NCBI GenBank assembly: GCA_963840075.1
Contig: CAWIXS010000039.1
Coordinates: 1 to 64,000 of the forward strand
DNA: 64,000 nucleotides
Origin: AWTP1-13 sp963840075
GTDB lineage: Bacteria > Pseudomonadota > Alphaproteobacteria > Rhizobiales > Hyphomicrobiaceae
Direction of reading: 5' to 3'
Part shown: in pieces, positions 1 through 11,094 of the stretch
Layout: every line of letters begins with the position of its first letter
Numbering within the stretch: the stretch's first letter is position 1
Notes under the pieces: model-generated
The model's input: only the letters and a program-made list of their open reading frames with translations
What the model was told of the DNA's origin: nothing
The model's database searches: none
Translations under genes and position numbers: made by a program

Positions 1-79
1 ATGGTGCCGCCGGCTGCGTAGCCATTTGGCTGGTCGAAGCGCTGGCGGCTACACGGGGCCGAAGGACCAGGACGGCCGA

Positions 80-1312
80 TCAGCGTGAGAGGATGGCGAG
101 AGGTCGCGTCGCTGGACCCTTTGCCTCGTAGCCTTGCGCGATCAGGCGACCCTGCGCGGCGTCAGCCGCGAGAGCGAGTCGCGTCTCCTTGTTGAGAATT
201 GGCCAATGGAGCCAGGTCAGCTCGAGTGAGCCCGGCGCAATCTGCATTGCAGCTAGGCGCCTCGCGTTCTCGAACGCGCTGTGGTGCCCTGGGTACCACT
301 CCAGCGTCTGCCACTCGTTCGCCGTGCAGGCCGACTTGAGCAGAACCCGCGCTGCCGTCTCGCGGCGCTCAATAATGCAGGCCTCGCTCGCCCGCACACC
401 GGCGAGGGTGTAGATCGCAGGGGTGCAGATCGGCGTCGCCTCCAGCAGGCGACGAGCCGCAGCGAAGTCGGGCGCCTCTTCGAATACACGCCGCAGCAGA
501 TGGATCGGCTGCACGTGGTGCGAGCGCCAGACGTCCGGCTTGCTCAAGAGCCAGTCGATGGCACGGATGCCCGCTCCCTTCCTTATGGTCGGTTGATTGA
601 TCGCGGCCGCGAACCGCGCGGGCGCCATCGCCTGCAGGACGCCGGTAAAGCCTGGCCAGGTCAGAGAGACCCAGGGGCCAAAGGCGCTCGCGATCCGCGC
701 CGCAACGATGTGCCGGCCAAGACCGTTCACGTTCCAGTCGAGCGCACGCAGGAGCCGTGCGCTGGTACCCTCCATGCCCGGCTTCGCGGCGGTCGTGCAT
801 CCCCATTCGTAGTGGACATTGAGAAAATACGCGCCTGGGCGCGTGCTGAGGTTTGCGAGTTGATCGAGCTCCGGCAGATAGGGGGAATGCTGCGCGCTGA
901 GCCAGCGGCGGGAAATGGCGTCGGCCAGTCGCAGCCCGAACATGGGAACGCCGGCGGTCGCGGCATCGAGCATCGCGTAGGCGCGTTCACGGCCGGCGAG
1001 ATGCGCTGTTTCGGTCGCAAAGGCAGGGCCGACATCGAAGACGGGGATCTCCGGCAAGTCTTCGTGTCTTTCTGCAGCTGCCTGCTGTGCGTGGCCCACG
1101 GGCCCGTCCTCGCTTGTCTGCACATACAGCCTGAACGTGGTGACAACTACGGCATTGCGCAAGCCGAGCAGGTCGGAAGCGCGCTCACGGTTTCCCGAGT
1201 AGGACATCAGTAATACGCCCAATCCCGCGTTCCACGCGCCTCCGCGCGCTGGATGCGCCTGGTCATTGAATGGTCCGAGCTGGCTGGTTGATACTATGGC
1301 TATGGTGCACAT
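80..1312 (-). CDS. Ntn-type amide hydrolase, acid ceramidase/NAAA/AAT-like (C45/C59 superfamily)
   Basis: Predicted 410-residue protein resembling the N-terminal-nucleophile amide hydrolases related to acid ceramidase, NAAA and acyl-CoA:6-aminopenicillanate acyltransferase. The recognisable core starts at a GCTT motif with candidate nucleophile Cys172. It continues through ALDWNVNGLGR (about 190-200), a WPGFTGVLQAMAP segment (about 219) and an AAINQP stretch, which is the usual layout after autocleavage in this family. The 171 residues before the cysteine would be the propeptide, somewhat long for the family; an internal Met36 is an alternative start. No signal peptide is obvious. It stands alone, divergent from the SDR gene downstream on the other strand. 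Substrate is unknown; amide or N-acyl amine hydrolysis is inferred from fold motifs only. Confidence 0.6.
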   Translation of the reverse strand: MCTIAIVSTSQLGPFNDQAHPARGGAWNAGLGVLLMSYSGNRERASDLLGLRNAVVVTTFRLYVQTSEDGPVGHAQQAAAERHEDLPEIPVFDVGPAFATETAHLAGRERAYAMLDAATAGVPMFGLRLADAISRRWLSAQHSPYLPELDQLANLSTRPGAYFLNVHYEWGCTTAAKPGMEGTSARLLRALDWNVNGLGRHIVAARIASAFGPWVSLTWPGFTGVLQAMAPARFAAAINQPTIRKGAGIRAIDWLLSKPDVWRSHHVQPIHLLRRVFEEAPDFAAARRLLEATPICTPAIYTLAGVRASEACIIERRETAARVLLKSACTANEWQTLEWYPGHHSAFENARRLAAMQIAPGSLELTWLHWPILNKETRLALAADAAQGRLIAQGYEAKGPATRPLAILSR

Positions 1313-1523
1313 CGCTCCGACCGACGCTGTCGAGCAATTCGTGTTCGGCTGCGCCGTTGGGAAGTCCAGGCTGCCGGTCGATCTTAACCGGGAGGGACGC
1401 GGAGCGATTTGAGGATTTGTGGGCTCTGCACCCGGCGGTATTCTACGCGGAACAGTTCCCCTCGGTCGGCTGCTCCATCAAGTGGAAGGCCGCATAGCGC
1501 CAGCGCATTGCTTGGGAAACCTG

Positions 1524-2360
1524 GTGCAGGGCAAGCACATCCTGATCACAGGCGCCACCAGCGGCATCGGCCTGGCGGCCGCGCAGGCTCTGGCCGCGCT
1601 CTGCGCCAACGTGGCCATCGTCGGCCGCAACGAGACGAGAACGCGCGTGGCGGCGGCGGCGATCGGTGCGGCAGCCAAGGCGGTAACGGACACGACCTTC
1701 GTCGCCGACCTGTCATCGCAGGCCGCCGTGCGCAAGCTGGCCGCCGGGGTGCTGGCGCGCGGTCCAAGGCTCGATGTGCTGGTCAACAACGCCGGCGCCA
1801 TGTACGGCACGCGGCAGCTGAGCCAGGACGGCATCGAGCTGACCTGGGCGGTCAACCACCTGGCGCCTTTCCTGCTGACCACGTTGCTGCTCGATCGCCT
1901 GAAGGCGAGCGTGCCCGCTCGCATCATCACCACGGCCTCCGGCGCGCATCAGGGTGCCCGTGTCCCCTTCGACGATATCAATGCCGAGCGCAGCTATCGC
2001 AGCTTCGGACGCTACGGCGAGACCAAGCTCGCCAACATCCTGTTCACCGCCGAGCTCGCCCGCCGTCTCCAAGGCACGGGCATCACAGCCAACTGCTACC
2101 ATCCCGGGCTGGTGGCCACGGGATTCAATCGTGGCAATGGGTTGCTCAACGACATCGGCATGACTGCCCTAAACCTCATGGCGCGCGCGCCCGATGTCGG
2201 CGCCGACACGCTGGTGTGGCTCGCGACGTCGGGAGACGTTGCCAACGTGAGCGGCAAATACTTCTTCGACCGGCAGCAAAGGCAGCCGAGCCGGGAAGCC
2301 CAGGACATGCAGGCGGCGCGGCGCCTGTGGGAGCTCAGCGAGCGACAGTGTGGGCTATGA
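1524..2360 (+). CDS. short-chain dehydrogenase/reductase (retinol-dehydrogenase-like)
   Basis: Classical SDR that would reduce or oxidise an alcohol/carbonyl with NAD(P). The Rossmann glycine motif TGATSGIG lies at the extreme N-terminus, followed by VNNAGA, the catalytic serine in TTASGA and the YGETK active-site Tyr/Lys. The C-terminal PGLVATGF segment is typical of the retinol dehydrogenase/WWOX-like branch. The open frame extends upstream to an ATG at 1419, but the GTG at 1524 is preferred because it places the first beta strand at residue 4, as in the family; the extra 35 residues look non-homologous. Length from 1524 is 278 residues. Its 3' end overlaps the converging DUF2161 gene by 6 bp. 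Substrate cannot be predicted. Confidence 0.85.
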   Translation: MQGKHILITGATSGIGLAAAQALAALCANVAIVGRNETRTRVAAAAIGAAAKAVTDTTFVADLSSQAAVRKLAAGVLARGPRLDVLVNNAGAMYGTRQLSQDGIELTWAVNHLAPFLLTTLLLDRLKASVPARIITTASGAHQGARVPFDDINAERSYRSFGRYGETKLANILFTAELARRLQGTGITANCYHPGLVATGFNRGNGLLNDIGMTALNLMARAPDVGADTLVWLATSGDVANVSGKYFFDRQQRQPSREAQDMQAARRLWELSERQCGL

Positions 2361-3050
2361 TGCGGCTGCAACCGTCAGCTCCTCGGCGGTCGCGGCAGGA
2401 AGGTGGGCCTTCCAAAGCGCCAACGCCGCTCTGCCCGAGTCGGAGAGCGCGTAGAGGCCGCGCTCCACTCTGACGAACCAGCCATAGACGTTGCGCAGCA
2501 GGATCTTCGCTGCATCGGGCGCGTCATTCTTGAGATCGCGCGGCCGCGCCGGCGCGCGCGACAGCGCCGCCGCGCAGGCCAGCGCCCGCTGCCGATAGGC
2601 CGTCATGATCGGCTGGCGCGTGCTGCCGCCGATGGCGGGATCGCCGTGTCGCCGCCGGTGCTCCTCGACGATGCGGAACCGCCGCTTGGCGTCGCGCCGT
2701 GGACGCCACGGCACCGACCCGACCAGCACATCCACCTTGCCTCTGGCCGACACGCAGAGCAGGCCGAGGCCGAGCAGGCGGCAGAGCTTGCGCACGCGCG
2801 GATCGTGCTCGCGGCCGCGACCGCGTCGCGAGGCACGCACCGCAAGCCAGACCTCGTCGCACGCAGCGGTGCGATCCACGGCCTGCAGGACGAGATCGAG
2901 GGTGAAGCTGAGTTTCAGCTCCCCGATCACGACGGCGGCGGGCTCCTTGCCGTCGAGCGCGACCAGGTCGCAGCCGCATACCTCACCTTTAACCTCGAAG
3001 CCGAGGTCCTCGAGGAAGCGCTTGACCGGCTGATAGAGGGTCGATTCCAA
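2355..3050 (-). CDS. DUF2161 family PD-(D/E)XK-fold protein
   Basis: 231-residue protein of the DUF2161 family, predicted to have a PD-(D/E)XK phosphodiesterase fold. The N-terminal pattern YQPVKRFLEDLGFEVKGEV followed by GCDLVAL and the GELKLSF strand supplies the expected E...D...ExK acidic/basic residues (about residues 21, 28 and 44-46). The C-terminal part (about 175-220) looks like a small winged-helix-type module. The start codon appears to be TTG at 3050, the only one that keeps the conserved N-terminus. It converges with the upstream SDR. Cellular role of the family is not established; DNA binding or cleavage is inferred from the fold. Confidence 0.8.
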   Translation of the reverse strand: MESTLYQPVKRFLEDLGFEVKGEVCGCDLVALDGKEPAAVVIGELKLSFTLDLVLQAVDRTAACDEVWLAVRASRRGRGREHDPRVRKLCRLLGLGLLCVSARGKVDVLVGSVPWRPRRDAKRRFRIVEEHRRRHGDPAIGGSTRQPIMTAYRQRALACAAALSRAPARPRDLKNDAPDAAKILLRNVYGWFVRVERGLYALSDSGRAALALWKAHLPAATAEELTVAAAS

Positions 3051-3485
3051 GGGTATTGCCAGCTCAGACAGTGACGATCAGCGCCTAGCCGTGATTCGGT
3101 CTGGTGTCGAGGAAAGCATCGCCCAGCTCTGATCAGATCGATTGGCCCATTCATGTGTCCGCCTCCTCGAGCCGCCCCCTTGCTCTCCTCGACGCACAGA
3201 AGGCCTAACGCAATGGCGATCAGGCTCGATCTTGCGGCCCGAGTCTGTCCGTTCGTGAACCCATGCACGCCCCACCCGAATCGATCGCGCGCGGCGGTCG
3301 CGGCGCTTGCCGGCTACTTTGCGGGAGCGTGCCATAGCGGACCGCACTTCCGTCGATCTGCGCTAACGAATGCAGAGCTGCGCCCAGGGACCGACGATCT
3401 TGCGCTCCGAGCTTCCCAAGCATAGATCCTCGCAGTGAGCGAGACACAGCTTTAGCGACCGTTAGGCAAGCGAACAGGTTACTAC
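3051..3485. other. intergenic region without a recognisable gene
   Basis: About 435 bp between the divergent DUF2161 and cold-shock genes. Open frames here have no recognisable protein motifs. It should hold promoters for both genes and a 5' leader for the cold-shock mRNA, but no clear consensus promoter or hairpin was identified. Confidence 0.5.
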
Positions 3486-4127
3486 ATGGGAAAGGGTCGA
3501 GATCGGGGGCCGAGACGCCGCGGCTTTGACGATGACTTTTACGCGCCATCTCCAGCGCGCGAGGAGCGGCCGCAGCGGTCATTCCAACGAGCGCCGCGGG
3601 AGAATCCCGCCCCCAGCGGCCCGGCCACCGATGCCGTCGTCAAGTGGTTCGCTCCCGACAAGGGCTTCGGGTTCGTTGAGCTGGCTGACGGTTCCGGCGA
3701 CGCATTTCTGCACGTTGCCGTGCTGCAAGCGGCCGGACACGAAGCAGTCGATCCGGAAACCAAGCTGAGCGTGCAGGTCGGACAGGGGCAGAAGGGCCGT
3801 CAGGTCACGGCGGTTCTTTCGGTCGAGGCGAGTGCCGGTGGGGCGTCGCGCCCGCCCGCGCGGCCCTCACCGCGCCCGTCTTCCGACCGCCGCGGGCTCC
3901 CCGATCCGGCGACCGCCGTCGAGATCGAAGGCACCGTTAAGTGGTTCAATCCCGAGAAGGGGTTTGGCTTCGCGGTATGCGACGATGGAGGAAAGGATGT
4001 GTTCGTGCACATCTCCGTGGTCGAGCGTGCCGGGCTGGGCGGTTTGGACGAGGGCCAGCGGCTTGCGATGAAGGTGGTGAGGACCCAAAAGGGCCGCGAA
4101 GCTACCGCCCTTACCTTGCGCAACTAG
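3486..4127 (+). CDS. double cold-shock-domain protein (CspA family)
   Basis: 213-residue RNA/ssDNA-binding protein with two cold-shock domains, the tandem layout common in alphaproteobacteria. Domain 1 (about residues 50-120) carries the RNP1-like KGFGFVEL and RNP2-like AFLHVAVL strands; domain 2 (about 142-212) carries VKWFNPEKGFGF and VFVHISVV. The N-terminal 45 residues are Arg-rich and low in complexity, and the domains are joined by a Pro/Ser/Arg-rich linker (about 118-140). Domain 2 matches consensus better than domain 1. Expected cytoplasmic RNA chaperone, possibly cold- or stationary-phase-induced. ATG at 3486 begins the only plausible reading. Confidence 0.93.
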   Translation: MGKGRDRGPRRRGFDDDFYAPSPAREERPQRSFQRAPRENPAPSGPATDAVVKWFAPDKGFGFVELADGSGDAFLHVAVLQAAGHEAVDPETKLSVQVGQGQKGRQVTAVLSVEASAGGASRPPARPSPRPSSDRRGLPDPATAVEIEGTVKWFNPEKGFGFAVCDDGGKDVFVHISVVERAGLGGLDEGQRLAMKVVRTQKGREATALTLRN

Positions 4128-4619
4128 CCGCGAGCGATTGAGGATGCGTTTTGCGCCGTCGATACGCTCGCGGATCTCTGGCAGCGTGGAGATCGGCAAG
4201 GACCATGACGGCATGGATTTGATTTGACGGCTCCCGTCAGGTCCACCCTCGGAAGCACTACTCGGCTTCGGCCGGTGCTCGTCAGCACGCCCCTGCTCGG
4301 CGCCTGTGAGACCGGTGTCTCCGTGTCTTATTTCTCTGAGAACGGCCATTTCCTCGCGCGCGTAGAAGGGCCGGTCAGTTTCCGGCGAAGAGGCCGGCCG
4401 TGCGGTAGGCCCGAGATCGGCCAGCGGTCCTGCCACCCGTGGGGCTCAGGCGCTGGCGGCCGATCTATCAGATTAGTTACCGGACCATGAGAACAAGCGG
4501 GCAACTGGTGTGTCAAATCTGTGCCAATTCTTGGCACAGATTCGCGTCCCGTTCCCGTTTTAGGGGTGGCACACAAGGGAGTGCGCCACCGACTAACCGC
4601 TGATTTTGCTTAGGAAAAC
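4128..4619. other. intergenic region, no gene seen
   Basis: About 490 bp between the cold-shock gene and tRNA-Thr. No open frame has recognisable motifs. The only structure seen is the perfect inverted repeat at 4518-4540, listed separately. Confidence 0.5.
4518..4540. repeat. perfect 10-bp inverted repeat
   Basis: The arms tctgtgccaa and ttggcacaga are exact reverse complements separated by ttc. There is no T-run on either side, so an intrinsic terminator is unlikely. It lies about 80 bp beyond the 3' end of the minus-strand tRNA-Thr. It could be an operator for a dimeric regulator or an RNA hairpin; nothing in the sequence decides between them. Confidence 0.6.
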
Positions 4620-4694
<75 letters not shown>

Positions 4695-4907
4695 AAGGGT
4701 TGCCCCATTCGCGCCTTCTGACGTCGCTGAAGGCCGCAAGTCCGGGCGCTGGCTAGGGTCTAGACCATCGCTCCGGTGCGCGCAACAGTCCGCCGCCCAG
4801 CGGCTCCGGTGTGGAAGCAACCACAGCTCCGGGCAAATCTTGCACGCTCGGGGCGACACACGTAAGCTGTCCGGCAAATGCCAGTAGACCCAACGGCGCG
4901 ACCGCGC

Positions 4908-5123
4908 ATGACCGGTGGTGAGAGGGTGTCGGCGCAACGGCGCCAGGCGCGGTTGGCTGCCGAGCTGCGGGCGAACCTCGGCAAGCGCAAGCAGCAGGCC
5001 CGGCGTCGCGCCCGGCGCAAAGCGGCCGCGGGCTCGGCGGCGGAGCGAGCCGACGCCGCCGGGCGCGCCCGAGGGTGCGGGGGAGCCGGAGGGAGGGCCC
5101 GCCTGAAGCCTGCCTTGAGCTGA
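4908..5123 (+). CDS. conserved small basic protein upstream of murA
   Basis: 71-residue Arg/Lys/Ala-rich protein with the segment ARLAAELRANLGKRKQQAR (about 13-31), which resembles small uncharacterised proteins I recall encoded just before murA in alphaproteobacteria. An ATG 30 bp upstream (4878) is in frame, but the Met at 4908 fits the expected length. It ends 28 bp before murA and is probably co-transcribed. Function is unknown; the charge suggests nucleic-acid or ribosome association, which is only a guess. The tail after residue 40 is low complexity. Confidence 0.6.
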   Translation: MTGGERVSAQRRQARLAAELRANLGKRKQQARRRARRKAAAGSAAERADAAGRARGCGGAGGRARLKPALS

Positions 5124-5151
5124 ACCGGAGCAACAACGGACGGGGCCTTCC

Positions 5152-6444
<1,293 letters not shown>

Positions 6445-6450
6445 GATTGG

Positions 6451-6527
6451 TGTCAGACCTCCGGGTCTGACGCCTTTGCTCCAAGGGAAGGTGGCTGCCA
6501 TGGTGTCAGACCCGGAGGGTCTGCACC
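6451..6527. repeat. two GTCAGACC/GGTCTGAC hairpins after murA
   Basis: Two palindromes lie in the 102-bp gap between murA and the DUF2948 gene. The first pairs gtcagacc (6452-6459) with ggtctgac (6464-6471). The second pairs ggtgtcagaccc with gggtctgcacc (about 6502-6525). The cores match the hairpin at 9355-9381 and the wider ggggtctgacccc family elsewhere in the window. They could attenuate or terminate murA transcription, but no T-tract follows. Confidence 0.7.
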
Positions 6528-6546
6528 ACCCAGGACACGCGTACCC

Positions 6547-7014
6547 ATGCCCGACTTGAAGCTCATTGCCCTCGATGCGGAGGACCTCGCGGTCATCTCG
6601 GCGCATTTGCAGGATGCGGTGCTGAAGGTCGGCGACATGGTCTACCGCCCGCGCGAGAAGCGGTTTGCGGCCGTGGCCAACCGCTTCGACTGGGTCGAGG
6701 CCCTGAGCAGCGACGCTGCCAGGGAGAAGCACTACGCCCGGCGCCAGACCGCGCTGCGCTTCGAGCGCGTCCTGGGCGCCCAGGTGCACGGCCTCGACCT
6801 CGGCAACAAGGGGGCGGTGGTCTCCCTCCTGGCGGTCTCCTTCGAGCCCGGCGAGGCTCCGGAGGGCCACGTCACCCTGCAGTTTGCCGACGGTGGCGCC
6901 ATCAGGCTGCACGTGGAGTGCATCGAGACGGAGCTGCGCGACCTCGGACCGGTGTGGGAGGCGAGGTCGAGGCCCACGCATCCGGACGACCCGTCCAAGG
7001 CCCGGGGATCCTGA
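6547..7014 (+). CDS. DUF2948 family protein
   Basis: 155-residue protein of the alphaproteobacterial DUF2948 family. Recognisable features are LKLIALDAEDLAVISAHLQDA at the N-terminus, FAAVANRFDWV (about 39-49) and the GGAIRLHVECIETEL segment near residue 120. It lies between murA and hisD, its usual place in Hyphomicrobiales. No catalytic motif or membrane segment is visible and its biochemical role is unknown. The C-terminal 15 residues are Pro/Arg-rich and probably disordered. Confidence 0.9.
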   Translation: MPDLKLIALDAEDLAVISAHLQDAVLKVGDMVYRPREKRFAAVANRFDWVEALSSDAAREKHYARRQTALRFERVLGAQVHGLDLGNKGAVVSLLAVSFEPGEAPEGHVTLQFADGGAIRLHVECIETELRDLGPVWEARSRPTHPDDPSKARGS

Positions 7015-7046
7015 CGGCAGAGCAGCAGAGCAAGTGCGGAGCATCG

Positions 7047-8378
<1,332 letters not shown>

Positions 8379-8390
8379 GGCGGCCGCGCC

Positions 8391-8885
8391 ATGTTCGACC
8401 CCCCCGTCGATCCCAGCTCCAAGGCCCGCCTCGTCGCCATCACCCTCGACGAGGCCTCCATCGGCCGTGCCAGCGGCAACACCGAGCACGAGCGCGAGGT
8501 GGCGATCTACGACATCCTGGAGAGCAACAAGTTCGAGCTGGAGGGCCGCGACGGCGGCCCCTACGTGCTCAGCCTCGGCCTGGTCGAGGACCGCCTGGTG
8601 TTCGCCGTGGCCCAGGACGGAACCGACGATACCTTCACGATCGTGCTCTCGCTCACGCCGCTGCGGCGCCTCATCAAGGACTACTTCATCGTCTGCGAGA
8701 GCTACTACGAGGCGATCCGCACTGCGCCGCCCTCGCGCATCCAGTCGATCGACATGGGCCGCAAGGCGCTGCACGACGAGGGCAGCCGCATATTGCTGGA
8801 GCGGCTCAAGGGCAAGATCAGCGTCGACGGCGACACGGCGCGGCGCCTGTTCACACTCATCTGCGCCCTGCACTGGAAAGGATGA
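8391..8885 (+). CDS. UPF0262 family protein
   Basis: 164-residue member of UPF0262, an uncharacterised family typical of Hyphomicrobiales and encoded next to hisD. Diagnostic stretches include EHEREVAIYDILESN (about 29-43), GPYVLSLGLVEDRLVF and MGRKALHDEGSRILLERL (about 122-139). It is soluble, without signal or membrane segments. The gene starts 12 bp after hisD and is followed 3 bp later by the phosphatase gene, so the three are almost certainly one transcript. No function can be assigned. Confidence 0.93.
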   Translation: MFDPPVDPSSKARLVAITLDEASIGRASGNTEHEREVAIYDILESNKFELEGRDGGPYVLSLGLVEDRLVFAVAQDGTDDTFTIVLSLTPLRRLIKDYFIVCESYYEAIRTAPPSRIQSIDMGRKALHDEGSRILLERLKGKISVDGDTARRLFTLICALHWKG

Positions 8886-8888
8886 GAG

Positions 8889-9353
8889 GTGCCGCGCGTG
8901 GGGGGCCGGGACCTGCCGGGCGCGGTGCTTTTCGTCTGCACCATGAACTCCGTGCGCTCGCCCATGGCGGCGGCGATCCTGCGCCATCTGGCGGGTCGGC
9001 GCATCTATGTGGAGTCGGCCGGCGTGAAGGCGGGCGGGCCCGATCGGTTCGCGATCGTTGTCATGGACGAGATCGGCATCGACATCGCCGGCCACAAGCC
9101 CGGCACGCTCGAGGAGCTGCACGACACCTCCTTCGACCTGATCGTCACCCTGTCGCCGGAGGCGCACCATCAGGCGCTGGAGCTGACGCGCACCATGGCG
9201 GTGGATGTGGAGTACTGGCCCACCTTCGACGCCACCATGATGATCGGGCACGTGAGCCGCGAGCAGGTCCTCCACGCCTACCGGGGCGTGCGCGATCAGC
9301 TGTTCCGGCGCATCAAGCGGCGCTTCGGGCTCGCGGGCGGCCCCTCGGTGTGA
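8889..9353 (+). CDS. low-molecular-weight protein-tyrosine-phosphatase-like protein
   Basis: 154-residue LMW-PTPase/arsenate-reductase-fold protein. The P-loop C-x5-R is Cys17 to Arg23 (CTMNSVR) followed by SPMAAAIL. The acidic residue expected as general acid in a DP motif near residue 110 is not clear (WPTFDAT is there instead), a feature I recall from this hisD-linked subgroup. The start is GTG at 8889, 3 bp after UPF0262. In related genomes the next gene is usually infA; here it is followed by a hairpin and a convergent gene. Physiological substrate unknown. Confidence 0.88.
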   Translation: MPRVGGRDLPGAVLFVCTMNSVRSPMAAAILRHLAGRRIYVESAGVKAGGPDRFAIVVMDEIGIDIAGHKPGTLEELHDTSFDLIVTLSPEAHHQALELTRTMAVDVEYWPTFDATMMIGHVSREQVLHAYRGVRDQLFRRIKRRFGLAGGPSV

Positions 9354-9354
9354 A

Positions 9355-9381
9355 GGCGTCAGACCCTCCGGGTCTGACGCC
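9355..9381. terminator. 12-bp perfect hairpin between convergent genes
   Basis: ggcgtcagaccc pairs exactly with gggtctgacgcc across a tcc loop. It lies between the stop of the phosphatase gene (9353) and the stop of the convergent small secreted protein (9387), the position of a bidirectional terminator. It shares its core with the murA-downstream hairpins and so is also a dispersed repeat copy. No T-run is present. Confidence 0.6.
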
Positions 9382-9386
9382 GTCGC

Positions 9387-9779
9387 TCAGTCGTAGTACC
9401 GATACCGCCGGTTCGGCCGGTAATCCCGGTAGTCCCTGTAGTCCCTGTAGTCCCGGTATGTCCTCTCGCTTCTGTAGTACCGCCGATCCCGATACCCCGA
9501 ATATCCTCGGCATTCCGCGCGGTATCTGCTGCAGTTGCCGAGCCCCCTTTCGCCCAGCGAGCCCTTGTAGAGGCACGCGCGCCGCAACACGTCGCAGTAG
9601 CCGCCCCGTCTGTACAGGATCTGCTCGATGGCAGAGCTCGTGAGACCCGTCGGGCCGCGGATCGCATCGCCGCTCAGCGGGGCCGCCGATGCGGCGGGGA
9701 CCATCGAGAGAACGACGCCGGCGGCGATCAGGCTGCCCGCAAGAAGTCCGGCAAAACGTCCAAGAACCATGGTGAGCAT
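9387..9779 (-). CDS. small secreted Tyr/Arg/Asp-repeat protein
   Basis: 130-residue protein with a clear Sec signal peptide: hydrophobic residues about 8-28 and a probable cleavage after ASAA near residue 33. The mature part has four cysteines in a 30-residue segment (about 62-92), probably two disulfides, then a C-terminal tail of YRD repeats (about 96-125) encoded by a near-perfect 9-bp tandem repeat. Small secreted proteins of this type, with RY-rich tails, are common and uncharacterised in Hyphomicrobiales. It is monocistronic and convergent with the hisD run. Confidence 0.75.
   Translation of the reverse strand: MLTMVLGRFAGLLAGSLIAAGVVLSMVPAASAAPLSGDAIRGPTGLTSSAIEQILYRRGGYCDVLRRACLYKGSLGERGLGNCSRYRAECRGYSGYRDRRYYRSERTYRDYRDYRDYRDYRPNRRYRYYD
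9418..9462 (-). repeat. 9-bp tandem repeat encoding YRD units
   Basis: The plus-strand unit gtagtccct (and one-base variants with cgg) is repeated about four times, coding on the minus strand for Tyr-Arg-Asp triplets in the tail of the secreted protein. Copy number is likely to vary. Confidence 0.8.
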
Positions 9780-10006
9780 GGGTCCTCCAATCGTAAATGT
9801 TCAATCGTCGCGCCGACACATCTGTGTCGGCAGCATTAGCCCCGGCGTGAGTATGGGCGGGATATTATCGGACACCTGACGAGGCCGGAAGCGGGCACTT
9901 GTGCTCCTTCCGTAGCAAACAGCGGGCCGCGCGCGTCGCGCCCATCGTGTGAATTGGGCAGGGTGGATCGCCGCATGCGACGCGACCGGGGAGGGCCGCG
10001 CCGGCG

Positions 10007-10876
10007 TCAGGGCGCGGCTCTCTCCTCGTCCGCCACCGGGTTCGACAGCACGCCGATGCCCTCCACCTCGACGGCCACCACGTCGCCGGGGACCAGCCAT
10101 TTCGGCGGATCGAAGCGGGCACCGGCGCCGTTGGGCGTGCCCGTGAGGATCACGTCGCCCGGCTCGAGCGCGGCGAAGGTCGAGAGGTAGCTGATCAGGA
10201 GGTCGAAGGGGAACAAGAGCCGGTCGGTGGTGTCGTTCTGACGCTCCTCGCCGTTGACGCGGGTCTTGAGCCGCAGCGGTCCCGCCGGCATCGCATCGGC
10301 GGTGACGATCCAGGGGCCGAGCGAGCCCGAGCTGTCGAAGTTCTTGCCCTGGGTGACGTTGAACTTGCCGTGCCGCGTCCATTCGCGCACGGTGCCTTCG
10401 TTGGCAATGGTATAGCCGAACACGTGGGCCATCGCCTGCTCGCGGGCAATGCGCCGCCCGCGCTTGCCGATCACCAGCGCGATCTCGCCCTCGTAGTCGA
10501 ACTGCCTGGTCTCAGGCGGGCGCACGAGCGGCGCCCCATGCGCCACGAACGAGGCCGGAAAGCGCACGAACACGCTGGGGTATTTCGGCTGCTCGCTGCC
10601 GTCCTTGTACTCGGCATTGCGGTCGAGATAGTTGATCCCGACGCAGAGAATCTTGCCCGGCGCCGGAATCGGCCGCTCGACCTTGACGGTGTCGCGCGTG
10701 AAATCGGGCTTCTCCTGCGCGACGATGTCGCGCGCCCGGTCGAGGACCTCGTTGGCGATCAGGTCCTGCAGGGTCGGCGCGTCGCGTCCGAGGCGAACGC
10801 CCAGATCGACGATCCCGGCGTGCACGAGCGCGCCGTAGCTGGTGCGGCCGTCGCGCTTGAAGGTGATGAGCTTCAT
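10007..10876 (-). CDS. fumarylacetoacetate hydrolase family protein
   Basis: 289-residue member of the FAH superfamily (C-C bond hydrolases, decarboxylases and isomerases of aromatic or sugar-acid breakdown). The family core begins with ILCVGINYLDRNAE (about 92-105). The metal-binding acidic residues lie in YEGEIALVIGKRGR, followed by GYTIANEGTVREWTRHGKF and the C-terminal DVILTGTPNGAG. An open frame continues far upstream, but ATG 10876, preceded by a GGAGGGAGGGA purine tract, gives the expected N-terminus MKLITFKRDG. It is a single-gene unit downstream of the similarly oriented hsp20. Substrate cannot be deduced. Confidence 0.9.
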   Translation of the reverse strand: MKLITFKRDGRTSYGALVHAGIVDLGVRLGRDAPTLQDLIANEVLDRARDIVAQEKPDFTRDTVKVERPIPAPGKILCVGINYLDRNAEYKDGSEQPKYPSVFVRFPASFVAHGAPLVRPPETRQFDYEGEIALVIGKRGRRIAREQAMAHVFGYTIANEGTVREWTRHGKFNVTQGKNFDSSGSLGPWIVTADAMPAGPLRLKTRVNGEERQNDTTDRLLFPFDLLISYLSTFAALEPGDVILTGTPNGAGARFDPPKWLVPGDVVAVEVEGIGVLSNPVADEERAAP

Positions 10877-10944
10877 GGGTCCCTCCCTCCCTCCTTGTTG
10901 CAGCAACAGGATTGTGGTCAACTCCCCGGGTACGCAACAGCGAA

Positions 10945-11092
10945 ATGGGATGCACCCGTCATCCCGGACGGAGCGATGGACGCCGAAGGCGGGCAGGGCT
11001 CCGATCCGGGACCTCGGGAGGGTCCGAACTCGTTGTGGCAGGTCCCGGGTAGCCTCGCCTGCGGCTCGGCTTCCGGGATGACGGGTGTGGGC
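10945..11092. repeat. dispersed palindromic element (gtcatcccgga type)
   Basis: The region opens with gtcatcccggac and closes with tccgggatgacgggtg, the outer arms being reverse complements. Inside are a gatccgggacctcggg and a caggtcccgggt segment. Related arms appear at 43.6-43.74 kb (cgtcattccggcg, cccagcatgac). It fills the gap between hsp20 and the FAH gene and has no coding content. Confidence 0.6.
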
Positions 11093-11094
11093 AG

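Noticed and set aside
281..1213. Long plus-strand open frame antisense to the Ntn hydrolase
   Set aside because: Arg-rich, no family motifs; it is the complement of a better-supported gene, a usual effect of high GC.
9354..11094. infA expected after the phosphatase gene
   Set aside because: No frame on either strand between 9354 and 13054 contains the IF-1 sequence; it must lie elsewhere.
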